Positions 26,103 through 35,325 of a stretch of DNA of 64,000 nt are shown in pieces. The position numbers were made by a program, and so were the translations under genes. Where the stretch lies: the NCBI RefSeq assembly GCF_003595215.1, contig NZ_QYZP01000001.1:310001-374000 (forward strand), written 5' to 3'. This DNA is from Nesterenkonia natronophila (GTDB lineage Bacteria > Actinomycetota > Actinomycetes > Actinomycetales > Micrococcaceae). Below the pieces are notes generated by a model. That model was not told the origin of the DNA. It did not search any database and saw only the letters and a list, made by a program, of their open reading frames with translations. Numbering within the stretch: the first letter of the stretch is position 1; each line of letters opens with the position of its first letter.

Positions 26103-28034
26103 CTACGAGCCCATGGTGGCTGACCATGCGGAGTGCAGCTTGGAGAAGTAGCCGCCAGCGGCGATGAGCTCATCCGGTGACCCATCCTCCACCACGCGCC
26201 CCTCATCAATCACCAGCACCCGGTCGGCGATCGCCACAGTGGAGAGCCGGTGCGCGATGATCAATGCCGTCCGTTCGCCGAGCAGCCGCTCCAGGCCCTG
26301 CTGCACCAGCTGCTCGGAGGGAAGATCCAACGACGACGTCGCCTCGTCCAGAATCAGCACGGCAGGGTCGGCAAGAAACGCCCTGGCGAAGGAGACCAGC
26401 TGGCGCTGACCCGCGGAGATCCGCCCTCCGCGCTTATTGACGTCTGTGTCATAACCCTCTGGGAGACTCATGATGAACTCGTGGGCGCCGACGGCCTTGG
26501 CAGCCTGGATGACCTGCTCATCCGTGGCATCCGGCTGGGAGAGTGCGATGTTCTCACGGATGGATCCGGAGAACAGGAAGGCTTCCTGAGTCACCATGGC
26601 CACATGCCGGTGGTGGTCATCCTCAGCGAGTTCGCGCAGCTCGACTCCGTCCAGTGTCAGCGATCCGGAGGTGACGTCGTAAAACCGGGCCAGCAGCTTC
26701 ACCAGAGTGGACTTCCCAGCGCCGGTGCGTCCCACCACAGCTAGGGTTTGGCCTGCCGGGATGTGCAGGTCCAGCTTCTGCATCACCACTGGGCCGTCGG
26801 CGCTGTACTTGAACTCGGCGTCACGGAACTCAATGTCTCCGCGGCACTCCGGCAGCCGCTTCGGTTCCTTCACCTGACGGACATTGGGCGTCTCCTCCAG
26901 CAGTCCGGACACCTTCTCCAGGGCGGCGGTGGCGGACTGCAGCGAGTTGTAGAACATGGCGATCATGTCCAGCGGCTGGAAGACGCGCTTGGTGGAGAGC
27001 ACTATGCCCAGCAGCAGCCCCGGCCCCAGATCGCCCTCCAACACCCGGTAGCCGCCCCAGAGGAGCACGGCCGCCACCGAGAGGTTGCCGATCAGCATCA
27101 GGGAAGGTTGCAGCACACCGAAGAGGCCGATGGAGCGCACCATGTCATCGCGGTAGATCTTGGCCAGTTTCCGGTACTGCCGGGACCGGGCGTCTTCGCG
27201 ACGGAAAGCCTGTACTGCGCGGATGCCGGTCATGGACTCCACGAAGTGAACGATCATGCGGGCTGAGGAGATGCGGGTGCGTCGATAGGCAACCTCGGCG
27301 TTCCTCTGATACCAACGACCCAAGAAGTAGATGGGGACTACCGCGCACAGCAGGACCAGCCCGGAGCGGATGTCGCTGATCCAGATGTACACCGTGGTGA
27401 AGAGCATGAACATCACGCCCTGAACCAGCTGGTTCACCCCGCCGTCTAGGAGCTCCCGCAGCGCCTCCAAGTCAGAGGTCTGCCGCGAGATCACTTTGCC
27501 TGAGGTGTAGTCCTCATGGAAGTCCAGACTCAGTGCCTGCGTCTTCCGGAAGACCTCGTCACGAAGCTTATAGAGCATGGCCTGCGAGGCTTCGGCAGTC
27601 ATCCGGGTGTACCAGTACAACAGGCTTCCGGCTGTCACCGCGCATATGAGGTAGAGCGCAGCGGGGACCCATAGGCCCGATGTGTCACCGTCAAGTAGAC
27701 GTGGAAGTCCCCAATCGATGGCAAGACCACCAGCGATGAACGGGGTGGCCGCCTGTGCTGCCTGGGAGATCACCACCGCGATGGCGGTGAGCAGCAGTTT
27801 GCCGCGCACTCCGCCCGAGGCTCTCCACAACAGAGCAAGCGAACGGCGGCGAATGAATTTCCGCTCCGCTTTGTCGAAGGAGACATCTTCTTCCGCGGCA
27901 GTGCCGCGCAGGTGAGCGAACTCATCCTCCTCGCGCGGGGGAGCCATCTTGGAGAGGTCCAATGCCGCTGTGTCATTCAGCAGGGTGGCGTCATCAAGAG
28001 GGACTGGGCGTCCGTTGCGGTCCTGCTCGCTCAC
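26103..28034 (-). CDS. ABC exporter half-transporter, subunit with intact ATP site
   Basis: 643 residues: acidic N-terminal leader of about 60, six membrane segments, then one nucleotide-binding domain. Walker A is GRTGAGKST (about 430), Walker B VLILDEATSSLD with the catalytic Glu, H-loop IIAHRLS. The signature is ISAGQ rather than LSGGQ. The partner gene ends 4 bp inside this gene's start. In heterodimeric exporters (BmrCD, TM287/288) one subunit gives Walker motifs of the good site and the other the good signature; this subunit supplies the intact Walker A/B. Likely a drug, peptide or lipid exporter; no substrate clue. Confidence 0.9.
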   Translation of the reverse strand: MSEQDRNGRPVPLDDATLLNDTAALDLSKMAPPREEDEFAHLRGTAAEEDVSFDKAERKFIRRRSLALLWRASGGVRGKLLLTAIAVVISQAAQAATPFIAGGLAIDWGLPRLLDGDTSGLWVPAALYLICAVTAGSLLYWYTRMTAEASQAMLYKLRDEVFRKTQALSLDFHEDYTSGKVISRQTSDLEALRELLDGGVNQLVQGVMFMLFTTVYIWISDIRSGLVLLCAVVPIYFLGRWYQRNAEVAYRRTRISSARMIVHFVESMTGIRAVQAFRREDARSRQYRKLAKIYRDDMVRSIGLFGVLQPSLMLIGNLSVAAVLLWGGYRVLEGDLGPGLLLGIVLSTKRVFQPLDMIAMFYNSLQSATAALEKVSGLLEETPNVRQVKEPKRLPECRGDIEFRDAEFKYSADGPVVMQKLDLHIPAGQTLAVVGRTGAGKSTLVKLLARFYDVTSGSLTLDGVELRELAEDDHHRHVAMVTQEAFLFSGSIRENIALSQPDATDEQVIQAAKAVGAHEFIMSLPEGYDTDVNKRGGRISAGQRQLVSFARAFLADPAVLILDEATSSLDLPSEQLVQQGLERLLGERTALIIAHRLSTVAIADRVLVIDEGRVVEDGSPDELIAAGGYFSKLHSAWSATMGS

Positions 28035-30019
28035 CGTTTGGCCTCCTGAAAGTCAGCGGGGGCAGCTGAGGCGGCCGCGTCGTCGCGCTGGTCTGCCGGA
28101 ATGGCATCCATAAGTTCTTCGCCACTGGGCGGGGTGGGTCTCATAATGCCGGCATAGATGCTGCTGCGGGCCAGCAGCTCGGTGTGGGTGCCTACGTCCA
28201 CCACCCGCCCCTGATGGAGCAGAGCGACGCGGTCGGCCATGGCCACCGTGGAGGGCCGGTGCGCCACAATCAGCGTGGTGGTGCCTCGGAGAACTTCTCG
28301 CAGCCGGTTGGTGACTCGCTCCTCAGTGCGGACATCCAATGCAGACAGCGGATCATCCAGCAGCAGGACCGAGGGCTTCGCGGCGATGGCGCGAGCCAGG
28401 GCCAAGCGCTGACGTTGGCCGCCGGAGAGGCTCATGCCCTCTTCGCCGATACGGGTGTCGAGACCCTCTGGAAGATCGTGCACGAACTCTGCATCGGCAG
28501 TGTGCAGTGCCTCCGTGAGGGTTTCATCCAACTGCTCCGAACGTGGTGTCCTCTCCCGCTGCGGCTGGGGAGCGTTCACTTCCTCAGATGGTGCGTCATT
28601 CCTCTGGTGATCGGTGCCCAGCAAGACATTGGATTTCACCGTGGCGGAGAACAGGGTGGGGTCTTCGAATGCGACGGCGATGCGCGACCGCAGGTCAGGC
28701 AGGCTGTACTCGCGGACGTCCACGCCGTCGATGAGCACGCGGCCACCGGTGACATCGTAGAGTCGGGGCACCAGGTTCAGCAGCGTTGAGGTGCCTCCAC
28801 CGGTGGCGGAGACCAAGGCCATGGTTTCGCCCGGCTCCACCCGCAGAGTGGCGCCCCTGATGAGGTCGTCCCCGGCGTCCGGGTAGCGGAAGTGAACGTT
28901 CTCCAGCTCAACGAGACCCTGCTCCGGGGCGGTGCGAGACCGGTCCGGGGAGACAACGTCGGGCTCAACATCCATGACGTCGATGTGCCGGTCAATCGAG
29001 GTCTTGGCCATGAACACCATGCCGATGAGCATGCCGATGCCCTCAATGGGCTGCTTCAGGACCACAGCCATGGCGAAGAAACCCGCGAGCGAACCGGGCG
29101 TTATGTCTCCCTGGGCGGTCAGGTAGAGGCCGGTGAAGATGCACAGCGCGAGCACTGACTCAGGCAACAGCACCATGAACATCTGGAACTTGGCCAGGGT
29201 GCGCATCTTGGACACTTCAAGATCCCGCAGGGTGGCAGCTTCCTCTTTGAAGCTGGAGCGAGCCCAGTCGCCGCGTCCAAAGGCTTTCAGCACACGGATG
29301 CCGTGGACGGACTCTTCGACCTTCGTGGCTACCTGGCCGGCTTGGTCCTGCGCTGAGCGTGAGTAGTGAATGAACTTCTTGCGGAAGGCGGGTCCCAGCA
29401 CGATCACCGGGATCGCAGCACAGAGGAATAGGCCACCAAGAATCGGTGACCAGCTGAACATAACGCCTACCCCCACCAGAACAGTGATGGATGAGGTCAC
29501 CAGCATCAGGGAGCCGAAGGCGAAGAAACGCCGCAGCATGTTCAGGTCAGCGATCGCGCGGGACTGCAGCTGGCCAGCTTCCCATGCGCCGTGGAACGAG
29601 GCCGATTGGTGGATCAGTCGGGTGAAGAGGGAGACGCGCATGTTGGTTTCGGCGTCTGATGCTGGAGGAATGACGAAGAACCGGCGAAGGAAGACGAAGA
29701 AGGCCTCAAGCACGCCGAGCCCCAGGACTATGGCGAAGGCGGTCCACACCACCGCAGTGGCTGCATCGGCAGCTGCGATGTCATCCACCAGGCCACCGAG
29801 GACTACCGGGACTGAGAGCGCAATGATGCCAGCGCCGATGGCTGCGAGCATGCCAAAGAACCACCGCAGCTTCAGTCCCTCAAGGTAGGGGGTCAGGCGT
29901 GCGAGAGCCTGGATGAGAGTGCGGCGCTGCCCCGACTCCACGCGTTGCCGGGCCGCCCGTTCCTGGGCTCCGAGCTGGCGGGCCGCATCGACGCTGCTCT
30001 TCTGATCAGATTGTTGCAT
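28031..30019 (-). CDS. ABC exporter half-transporter, subunit with degenerate ATP site
   Basis: 662 residues: basic N-terminal leader, six membrane segments (from about residue 54), and one nucleotide-binding domain. Walker A is strongly altered, SATGGGTST (about 401), lacking the invariant Lys; the codons are ACC TCA ACG where a Lys codon is expected. Walker B is VLLLDDPLSALD with Asp instead of the catalytic Glu. The signature MSLSGGQRQR is perfect. An insert of about 30 residues rich in Pro, Arg and Glu separates FEDPTLFSATVKSNVLLG from the helical part. It is transcribed first and overlaps the partner gene by 4 bp. Such asymmetry is normal in heterodimers, but loss of the Walker A Lys is not. 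Confidence 0.9.
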   Translation of the reverse strand: MQQSDQKSSVDAARQLGAQERAARQRVESGQRRTLIQALARLTPYLEGLKLRWFFGMLAAIGAGIIALSVPVVLGGLVDDIAAADAATAVVWTAFAIVLGLGVLEAFFVFLRRFFVIPPASDAETNMRVSLFTRLIHQSASFHGAWEAGQLQSRAIADLNMLRRFFAFGSLMLVTSSITVLVGVGVMFSWSPILGGLFLCAAIPVIVLGPAFRKKFIHYSRSAQDQAGQVATKVEESVHGIRVLKAFGRGDWARSSFKEEAATLRDLEVSKMRTLAKFQMFMVLLPESVLALCIFTGLYLTAQGDITPGSLAGFFAMAVVLKQPIEGIGMLIGMVFMAKTSIDRHIDVMDVEPDVVSPDRSRTAPEQGLVELENVHFRYPDAGDDLIRGATLRVEPGETMALVSATGGGTSTLLNLVPRLYDVTGGRVLIDGVDVREYSLPDLRSRIAVAFEDPTLFSATVKSNVLLGTDHQRNDAPSEEVNAPQPQRERTPRSEQLDETLTEALHTADAEFVHDLPEGLDTRIGEEGMSLSGGQRQRLALARAIAAKPSVLLLDDPLSALDVRTEERVTNRLREVLRGTTTLIVAHRPSTVAMADRVALLHQGRVVDVGTHTELLARSSIYAGIMRPTPPSGEELMDAIPADQRDDAAASAAPADFQEAKR

Positions 30020-30067
30020 GCTGCAACTACTTTACTCCTCGATGCGGGGATGACCAAACGTCACTGG

Positions 30068-30973
30068 TCAGCTGCCTCGTACGGTGAGCAGCGTGGCCTC
30101 AGGGGGGCAGAACAGACGGACAGGGGCTTTGGCGGAGGTCCCGAGTCCGGCCGAAACATGGATGTGAGCGTCCCCGCCGTCAGCACGACGCCGGGTGTGG
30201 AGCCCCTTGGCATGCCGGACCGGAAGGTCGCAGTTGGTGACCAGGGCTCGGCCGTGGGTCTTGGTGAAGGTCGGTAGACAGACCTGGCCTCCGTGGGTGT
30301 GACCGGCGAAGATAAGGTCGGCGCCGGCATCAGCAAAGGTCTCGAGCACCCGGAGTTGGGGCGCGTGTGCCACGCCGATCTTCAGCTGTGCCCCGGTCTT
30401 TGGCCAACCGGAGAATGCGTCGAGTTCCAAGTGTGGATCGTCCACGCCAGAGAACTCGAGGTCTAGCCCAGCCACATTGGTCGCTGAGTGGGCATTGGAG
30501 AGGTTAGCCCACCCGGCTGATTCGAACGCTCCAAACATGTCCTCCGTCGGCAGAGTCCTGGCGGCAGGGTGGAGGGTGGAAGGGCCCCTGAAGTACTTTA
30601 GGGGGTTCTTCCACCGCGGAGCATAGTAGTCATTGGACCCTGGGACGAAGCATCCCGGCAGGTCCATCAGGGGTTCGAGTGCGCTGAGCACTTCCGGGAC
30701 CGCCCGGTGGTCGGAGAGGTTGTCTCCGGTGTTCACCACTACATCGGGTTCCAAGGTGGCCAATTTCTGCAGCCAGTCGTACTTCTGCCGCTGCCCCGGC
30801 ACATAGTGGAGGTCAGAGATGTGCAGGATTCGCAGCTGACCCTCCAGCTTCGGAACCGTCACCTCGGCACGCTGCAGGGTGAAGCGGTTCAGCTCAACCC
30901 GATTGGCATACGCCAATATGCCCAGGCCTGCGGCTCCGAGGACCCCAGCCGAAGCGGTCAGTCCAGGCAGCAA
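30068..30973 (-). CDS. Membrane-anchored metallophosphoesterase
   Basis: 301 residues. An N-terminal hydrophobic segment (GVLGAAGLGILAYA) is followed by a calcineurin-like phosphoesterase domain: ISDLHYVPG, NTGDNLSD, GSNDYY (where GNHD is usual), and the closing GHTHGGQ. Metal ligands are therefore present. Substrate is unknown; related proteins are YkuE-like. TTG 30973 is the only start after an in-frame stop 15 bp upstream. It follows the PBP gene on the same strand, as in M. tuberculosis (Rv3682-Rv3683), so a cell-envelope role is plausible. Confidence 0.85.
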   Translation of the reverse strand: MLPGLTASAGVLGAAGLGILAYANRVELNRFTLQRAEVTVPKLEGQLRILHISDLHYVPGQRQKYDWLQKLATLEPDVVVNTGDNLSDHRAVPEVLSALEPLMDLPGCFVPGSNDYYAPRWKNPLKYFRGPSTLHPAARTLPTEDMFGAFESAGWANLSNAHSATNVAGLDLEFSGVDDPHLELDAFSGWPKTGAQLKIGVAHAPQLRVLETFADAGADLIFAGHTHGGQVCLPTFTKTHGRALVTNCDLPVRHAKGLHTRRRADGGDAHIHVSAGLGTSAKAPVRLFCPPEATLLTVRGS

Positions 30974-31012
30974 CGGTCGTCGCCTTCACAATCCCTGCCC
31001 GGCGGGCACGCA

Positions 31013-33259
31013 CTAGTCATCGTCGTCATCATCATCATCATCGTCGTCGTCGGAGCTGCTGCCGCTTCCGGGGCCCAGTTCGGACATGGCGTAGCGTTCA
31101 CCGTAGCCGGAGCGACGGTCATCGAACGGTGAATCATCGGCCTCAGGGAAGTCTCCGGTTGCTCGGGTAGGAGCAGCGTCCCGCATGAAGTCGTACCAGA
31201 GGGGGAAGGCCACAGAGCCGGCGTACGAATCGTCGGGCACGTTCCCTTCATCCCACATCCGGTTGTTGTCGTTCATACGCGTGACATACGCGCTGGTGGC
31301 CACTCCTTCGGTGTACCCCTGGAAGGACATGCCTGACACGTTGTGGTTGGTACCCGTCTTGCCAGCCATGGGGAAGGGCGCATCGCCGTCGCGTTCTCCG
31401 ACGTAGAGGTTCTGCTCAGCGATGTTGATCATGGTGTCGTTCACCTGCGCCACAACATCCGGCTCCACAACCTCCTCACAGTCCGCATTCGGAAGGTCAT
31501 ACTCGTTTCCATGAGCGTCCGTAACCTCGAGGATTGAGCGTGGAGTGCACACGGTGCCATCGTTGGCGAAGGCAGCATAGGCGCGGTTCATGACCAACGG
31601 TGTGATGGATGCCGATCCCAACACAAAGGATGGTGTGTCGGGGCGGAGTGGTCCTAGTTCGATTCCCTCACTGGTTCCCACAATGCCGAGCCGGTCTGTC
31701 AGGTCCGTGATGGCGCACAGGTCCATATCATTTGCGGTGGCCATTGTGGCGGTGTTGATGGAGTGGAAAAGTCCCCAGTCCACCGTCATCTCACGCTCGG
31801 TGTCGTCCAACACGTTGGAAATCCTGTAGGCGTCTGGCTCGCCTTCTCCCTGCAGCAGAGTGACGGAGCCTCTGGGCATGCAGCTTGCCTCCCACCGTTC
31901 CCCGTATCGGTACTCGGTTCGGTCCGCGTCGACGTTGTCGTCCATTGAGTTGCCCTCTTCAACCCAAGCTGCTGACACGAAAGGCTTCAGGATGGACCCT
32001 CCCTGGAACCCCAAGCCGCCGTTGTGTGAATTACCCACATTGAGGTTCAGCGAGGTGGAATTCCAGTCCTCAAGCTCGTCGTTCGGGTCGTAGGTCGTGG
32101 ACTGTGCCATCGCTAATATGTCGCCCGTCTCGGGGTCCATTGAGTTGAGCAGCGCAGCCGCTTGACTACCACGTGGCTGGTGATCCCAGACGGTGTCTTC
32201 AGCTTGGCGCTGCATGTCCGCATCCAGAGTGGTCACTATTCTCAACCCTCCGCGTGCGAGCAGCTCAGCGCGATCACCAGGGTCTTCGCCGAAGGCGTCG
32301 TTCTGCAGAAAATCCTCAGTGACGTAGTCACAGAAGTACTCTGCGAAATCGGCAGCAATGCAGCCCACCTCGTTGGACTGGATGTCCAGGCTCTCACCCA
32401 GATCCACTGCCACTGCTTCCTCGTACTCTTCCTCGGTGATGAAGTCGTGGATCATCATGTTGCGCAACACGGTGTTGCGCCGAGTCTCCGCGCGCGCCAC
32501 ATTGTCCTCAAGGTCCGGACGGTAGTAGTTCGGCGCCTGAACGATTCCGGCCAGGGTGGCGGCCTGCTGATGATCGAGCTCCGAAGCAGTAGTGTCCCAG
32601 TAGTACTGCGCGGCGGCCTCAACACCGTAGTTCCGACCGCCGAGCATCACGATGTTCAGGTAGCCCTCAAGGATCTCGTCCTTGGTCATCTCCTGCTCCA
32701 CCTGCACTGCCAGCTTCATTTCCCGCAGCTTATCGGCGTAGGTCTTCTCTTGGATGCCGGCGGCCAAGAAGTTCCCCTCACCGGAAACCACTGCCGCATT
32801 GTTCAATACATTGTTGACGTACTGCATGGTCAGCGTGGAGGCGCCCTGCTGAGTGGAGGCCGTCACATTGTGGACCGCGGCACGGGCCACACCCTGGGCG
32901 TCGACGCCGCCGTGCTCATAGAACCGCTCATCCTCAATGGCGATGAGCGCGTCCCGCATCTCCTGGGAGACATCCTCGAGGTCCACCGGTACGCGGTTTT
33001 CCTCATAGAAGGTGGCGATGCGGGTCTCGCCATCACTGGCGTACATATGCGACGGAGTCGACAAAGGCTCCTCCTGCAGCTCTGCAGGTACCTCGTGGAG
33101 AATGTCGCCTCCCGCTGAGGCGGCAGCCCCACCGGTAGCCGCTAGGGGGAAGACAAGCCCAGCTGCGAGCAAGCCGCAGAGCGCGCTCACGCCCAGGAAA
33201 GACATGATTTTGCCCACGGTGGTAGCCGTGTCAAAAAGGGGGGATTTGCGGGACGCCAT
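31013..33259 (-). CDS. Class A penicillin-binding protein (transglycosylase-transpeptidase)
   Basis: 748 residues, PonA2-like by position. After a membrane anchor (about 20-42) comes the glycosyltransferase 51 domain (EDERFYEHGGVDAQGVARA with catalytic Glu, QGASTLTMQYVNNVL), then the transpeptidase: active-site SILK in GGSILKPFV (about 421), SIN in FHSINTATM (about 500) and GKTGT (about 632). It builds glycan strands and cross-links them outside the membrane. The protein is very acidic and ends in SSS plus twelve Asp, coded by a GAC/GAT triplet run. No PASTA domain is seen, unlike M. tuberculosis PonA2. Divergent from the first ATP-grasp ligase. Confidence 0.93.
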   Translation of the reverse strand: MASRKSPLFDTATTVGKIMSFLGVSALCGLLAAGLVFPLAATGGAAASAGGDILHEVPAELQEEPLSTPSHMYASDGETRIATFYEENRVPVDLEDVSQEMRDALIAIEDERFYEHGGVDAQGVARAAVHNVTASTQQGASTLTMQYVNNVLNNAAVVSGEGNFLAAGIQEKTYADKLREMKLAVQVEQEMTKDEILEGYLNIVMLGGRNYGVEAAAQYYWDTTASELDHQQAATLAGIVQAPNYYRPDLEDNVARAETRRNTVLRNMMIHDFITEEEYEEAVAVDLGESLDIQSNEVGCIAADFAEYFCDYVTEDFLQNDAFGEDPGDRAELLARGGLRIVTTLDADMQRQAEDTVWDHQPRGSQAAALLNSMDPETGDILAMAQSTTYDPNDELEDWNSTSLNLNVGNSHNGGLGFQGGSILKPFVSAAWVEEGNSMDDNVDADRTEYRYGERWEASCMPRGSVTLLQGEGEPDAYRISNVLDDTEREMTVDWGLFHSINTATMATANDMDLCAITDLTDRLGIVGTSEGIELGPLRPDTPSFVLGSASITPLVMNRAYAAFANDGTVCTPRSILEVTDAHGNEYDLPNADCEEVVEPDVVAQVNDTMINIAEQNLYVGERDGDAPFPMAGKTGTNHNVSGMSFQGYTEGVATSAYVTRMNDNNRMWDEGNVPDDSYAGSVAFPLWYDFMRDAAPTRATGDFPEADDSPFDDRRSGYGERYAMSELGPGSGSSSDDDDDDDDDDDD

Positions 33260-33421
33260 GATCTATATGATATCGAGGCCGTCAAACTGTGCTGAGCAGA
33301 GGCTCAATCCCAACCTGAACGCACGGTGACAGGTGCTGAAGTGGCGAGCTCCCATGGCGTCCCCCTGCCGATTCGGCGCATCCCATCAGCACACCCGGCG
33401 CCCCTCCGTTAGCATGAGTCG

Positions 33422-34678
33422 GTGACTTCACACGATGTTCGAGCGGCTCAGACTGCAGGTTTCCTCCCCATCATCCTTGGGACAAATATCCACGGATACA
33501 CCCACGCCAGGAGTTTCCACGAAATCTACGGCGTGAAGCCGCTAATGATCGGAAAGATCAAACTGGGGTTCACCTGGGACAGCAGCATTCTTGACGTAGA
33601 ACTGCATGAGGACATCACAGACGACGCCGCCTTCCTCAGTATCCTCACCGAGAGGGCTCGTCAGCTCAGCGCCGAATACCAGGTGCCGCTGCTGCTGGTG
33701 CCCAGCACAGACATCTACGTAGAGCTGGTGACTCGGCACCAGCAAGTGTTGTCGGACCACTACCGGATGAACACCCCCGCTGAGCCGGTACGGCAGAAGT
33801 TCATGGACAAGGAGCGCTTCTACGAACTGGCGGCCGAACACGGTGTGGACATCCCCGATACCCAGGTCCACCAAGTGGGCGAACCTTTCGAGCTCGAAGT
33901 CGATCGATTCCCGGTCATCATCAAGCCCGCCAACCCCAACCAATGGTGGATGAACCAGCACAAGATAGCTGGCCACAAGAAGGTCTACCGACTCAACACC
34001 GCCGCCGAGGTGGCCGATGTGGTCTCAGCAGTGGAGGCCTCCGACTACCGCGGTGCGCTCATCATCCAGGAATTCATCCCCGGCGACGACACCAACATCT
34101 GGGACTCCGTGCTGTACGTCAACACCGAAGGAGTCTGCGAGCTGGTGACCTTGGGGCGGGTCGCTCTGCAGGAGCATGAGTCGCACCTAGTAGGTTCCTA
34201 CACCGCCATTGTCTCTCGCTACAACGAGCAGCTCATGCGGATCTACAAGGATTTCCTCGAGGCCGTGGGGTACACAGGCGTTGCCAATGTGGACATCAAG
34301 TTCGACCCGCGTGACGGGAAGTACAAAGTGATGGAGATCAACGCTCGCCCCGGCCGGTCCAGCTACTACACGGCACTCCTGGGTCACCCCGTGATGCAGT
34401 ACCTGGTGGATGATCTGATCTACGGCCGGCGCAAGGAACTGACATTGGCACAGGGTGATGCTCTCTTCCATGTGGCGCCGCGTTACATCCTGCGCAAGTA
34501 CGTGACGAACCCGGAAGTCCGCAGTGAGGTGAAAAGGCTCATCAAGCAGGGCAAGGCAACAAATCCCCTGTGGTACCGGGCAGACCGTTCGCCCAAGCGG
34601 GTTGCCTACCTCGCTGGGCGGCACTTCCGCCAAGGCAAGAAATACTCTGCCTCCACGTGGAGGGACGGTCTGAGTTAG
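33422..34678 (+). CDS. ATP-grasp carboxylate-amine ligase, paralogue 1
   Basis: 418 residues. Opens with FLPIILGTNIHGYTHARSFH, has a linker domain with LLLVPSTDIYVELV, then an ATP-grasp fold: FPVIIKPANP (ATP-binding Lys), IIQEFIPGDDTNIWDS, and EINARPGRSS with metal-binding Glu and Asn (about 310-320). This is the carboxylate-amine ligase group that includes the D-aspartate ligase of Enterococcus cell walls. The C-terminal 60 residues are basic. A paralogue of the same length lies 640 bp downstream, and a PBP is divergent upstream. From that I infer attachment of an acidic amino acid to a peptidoglycan precursor; not proven. GTG 33422 is 6 nt after TAGCAT and has no ribosome site, so it is probably leaderless. 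Confidence 0.82.
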   Translation: MTSHDVRAAQTAGFLPIILGTNIHGYTHARSFHEIYGVKPLMIGKIKLGFTWDSSILDVELHEDITDDAAFLSILTERARQLSAEYQVPLLLVPSTDIYVELVTRHQQVLSDHYRMNTPAEPVRQKFMDKERFYELAAEHGVDIPDTQVHQVGEPFELEVDRFPVIIKPANPNQWWMNQHKIAGHKKVYRLNTAAEVADVVSAVEASDYRGALIIQEFIPGDDTNIWDSVLYVNTEGVCELVTLGRVALQEHESHLVGSYTAIVSRYNEQLMRIYKDFLEAVGYTGVANVDIKFDPRDGKYKVMEINARPGRSSYYTALLGHPVMQYLVDDLIYGRRKELTLAQGDALFHVAPRYILRKYVTNPEVRSEVKRLIKQGKATNPLWYRADRSPKRVAYLAGRHFRQGKKYSASTWRDGLS

Positions 34679-34687
34679 GCTGAGGCT

Positions 34688-34852
34688 ATGGCTGAACAGA
34701 CACAGTGGGAGTACGCCACCATTCCGCTCATCATTCACAACACCAAAGGCATCCTTGATCAGTGGGGAGACGACGGCTGGGAGCTGGTGACGGTGTTGCC
34801 TGGACCGGATGGGAATGCTCCGGTGGCATACCTGAAGCGACCCAAGCAGTAG
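34688..34852 (+). CDS. DUF4177 small protein
   Basis: 54 residues: WEYATIPLIIHN, ILDQWGDDGWELVTVLPGP and VAYLKRPK are the marks of DUF4177. No known function. It begins 9 bp after the first ATP-grasp ligase and ends 14 bp before ridA. The DUF4177-ridA pair is familiar to me from other actinobacteria (Rv3678A-Rv3678c). Confidence 0.85.
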   Translation: MAEQTQWEYATIPLIIHNTKGILDQWGDDGWELVTVLPGPDGNAPVAYLKRPKQ

Positions 34853-34866
34853 ATCAGGAGACGGTT

Positions 34867-35325
34867 ATGTCCACGGTAGAAGAACGTCTTGCCGAGCTGG
34901 GACTCACCGTCCCTGAGGTCGTCCCGCCGGTGGCTTCCTATCAGCCTGCGGTCCTCGTAGACAAAGTGGTCTACGTCTCCGGGCAGCTGCCGCTGGTCGG
35001 AGGCGAGCTGCCCGCTGAAGGCCGGGTGGGTGCCGAAGTCACCCACGAGCAGGCCTACGAGATGGCCAAGCAGTGCGGCCTGAATCTCATCGCGGCGCTG
35101 AAGACGGTCGTTGACCTGGACAGCATCACCCGCATCGCCAAAGTTGGGGGTTTCGTGGCGTCTGCGCCGGACTTCAAAGGACAGCCGCAGGTTATCAACG
35201 GAGCCTCCGAGGTTCTCGGGCAGGCATTCGGCGACGCAGGGATTCACGCCCGCAGCGCCGTCGGAGTGTTGGTTCTGCCGCTGAACACCCCTGTCGAAGT
35301 GGACCTGATCGCGCACATTGGCTGA
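34867..35325 (+). CDS. RidA-family protein (enamine/imine deaminase)
   Basis: 152 residues; hydrolyses reactive enamine/imine intermediates from amino-acid enzymes, or is a relative with an unknown substrate. Blocks: VVYVSGQLPLVGGELPAEG, GLNLIAALK and GVLVLPLNTPVEVDLI. The usual late C-x-R-x-E signature of classical RidA reads less clearly here, so it belongs to the looser actinobacterial subgroup. ATG 34867 follows CAGGAGACGGTT. It overlaps the start of the second ATP-grasp gene by 8 bp. Confidence 0.88.
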   Translation: MSTVEERLAELGLTVPEVVPPVASYQPAVLVDKVVYVSGQLPLVGGELPAEGRVGAEVTHEQAYEMAKQCGLNLIAALKTVVDLDSITRIAKVGGFVASAPDFKGQPQVINGASEVLGQAFGDAGIHARSAVGVLVLPLNTPVEVDLIAHIG

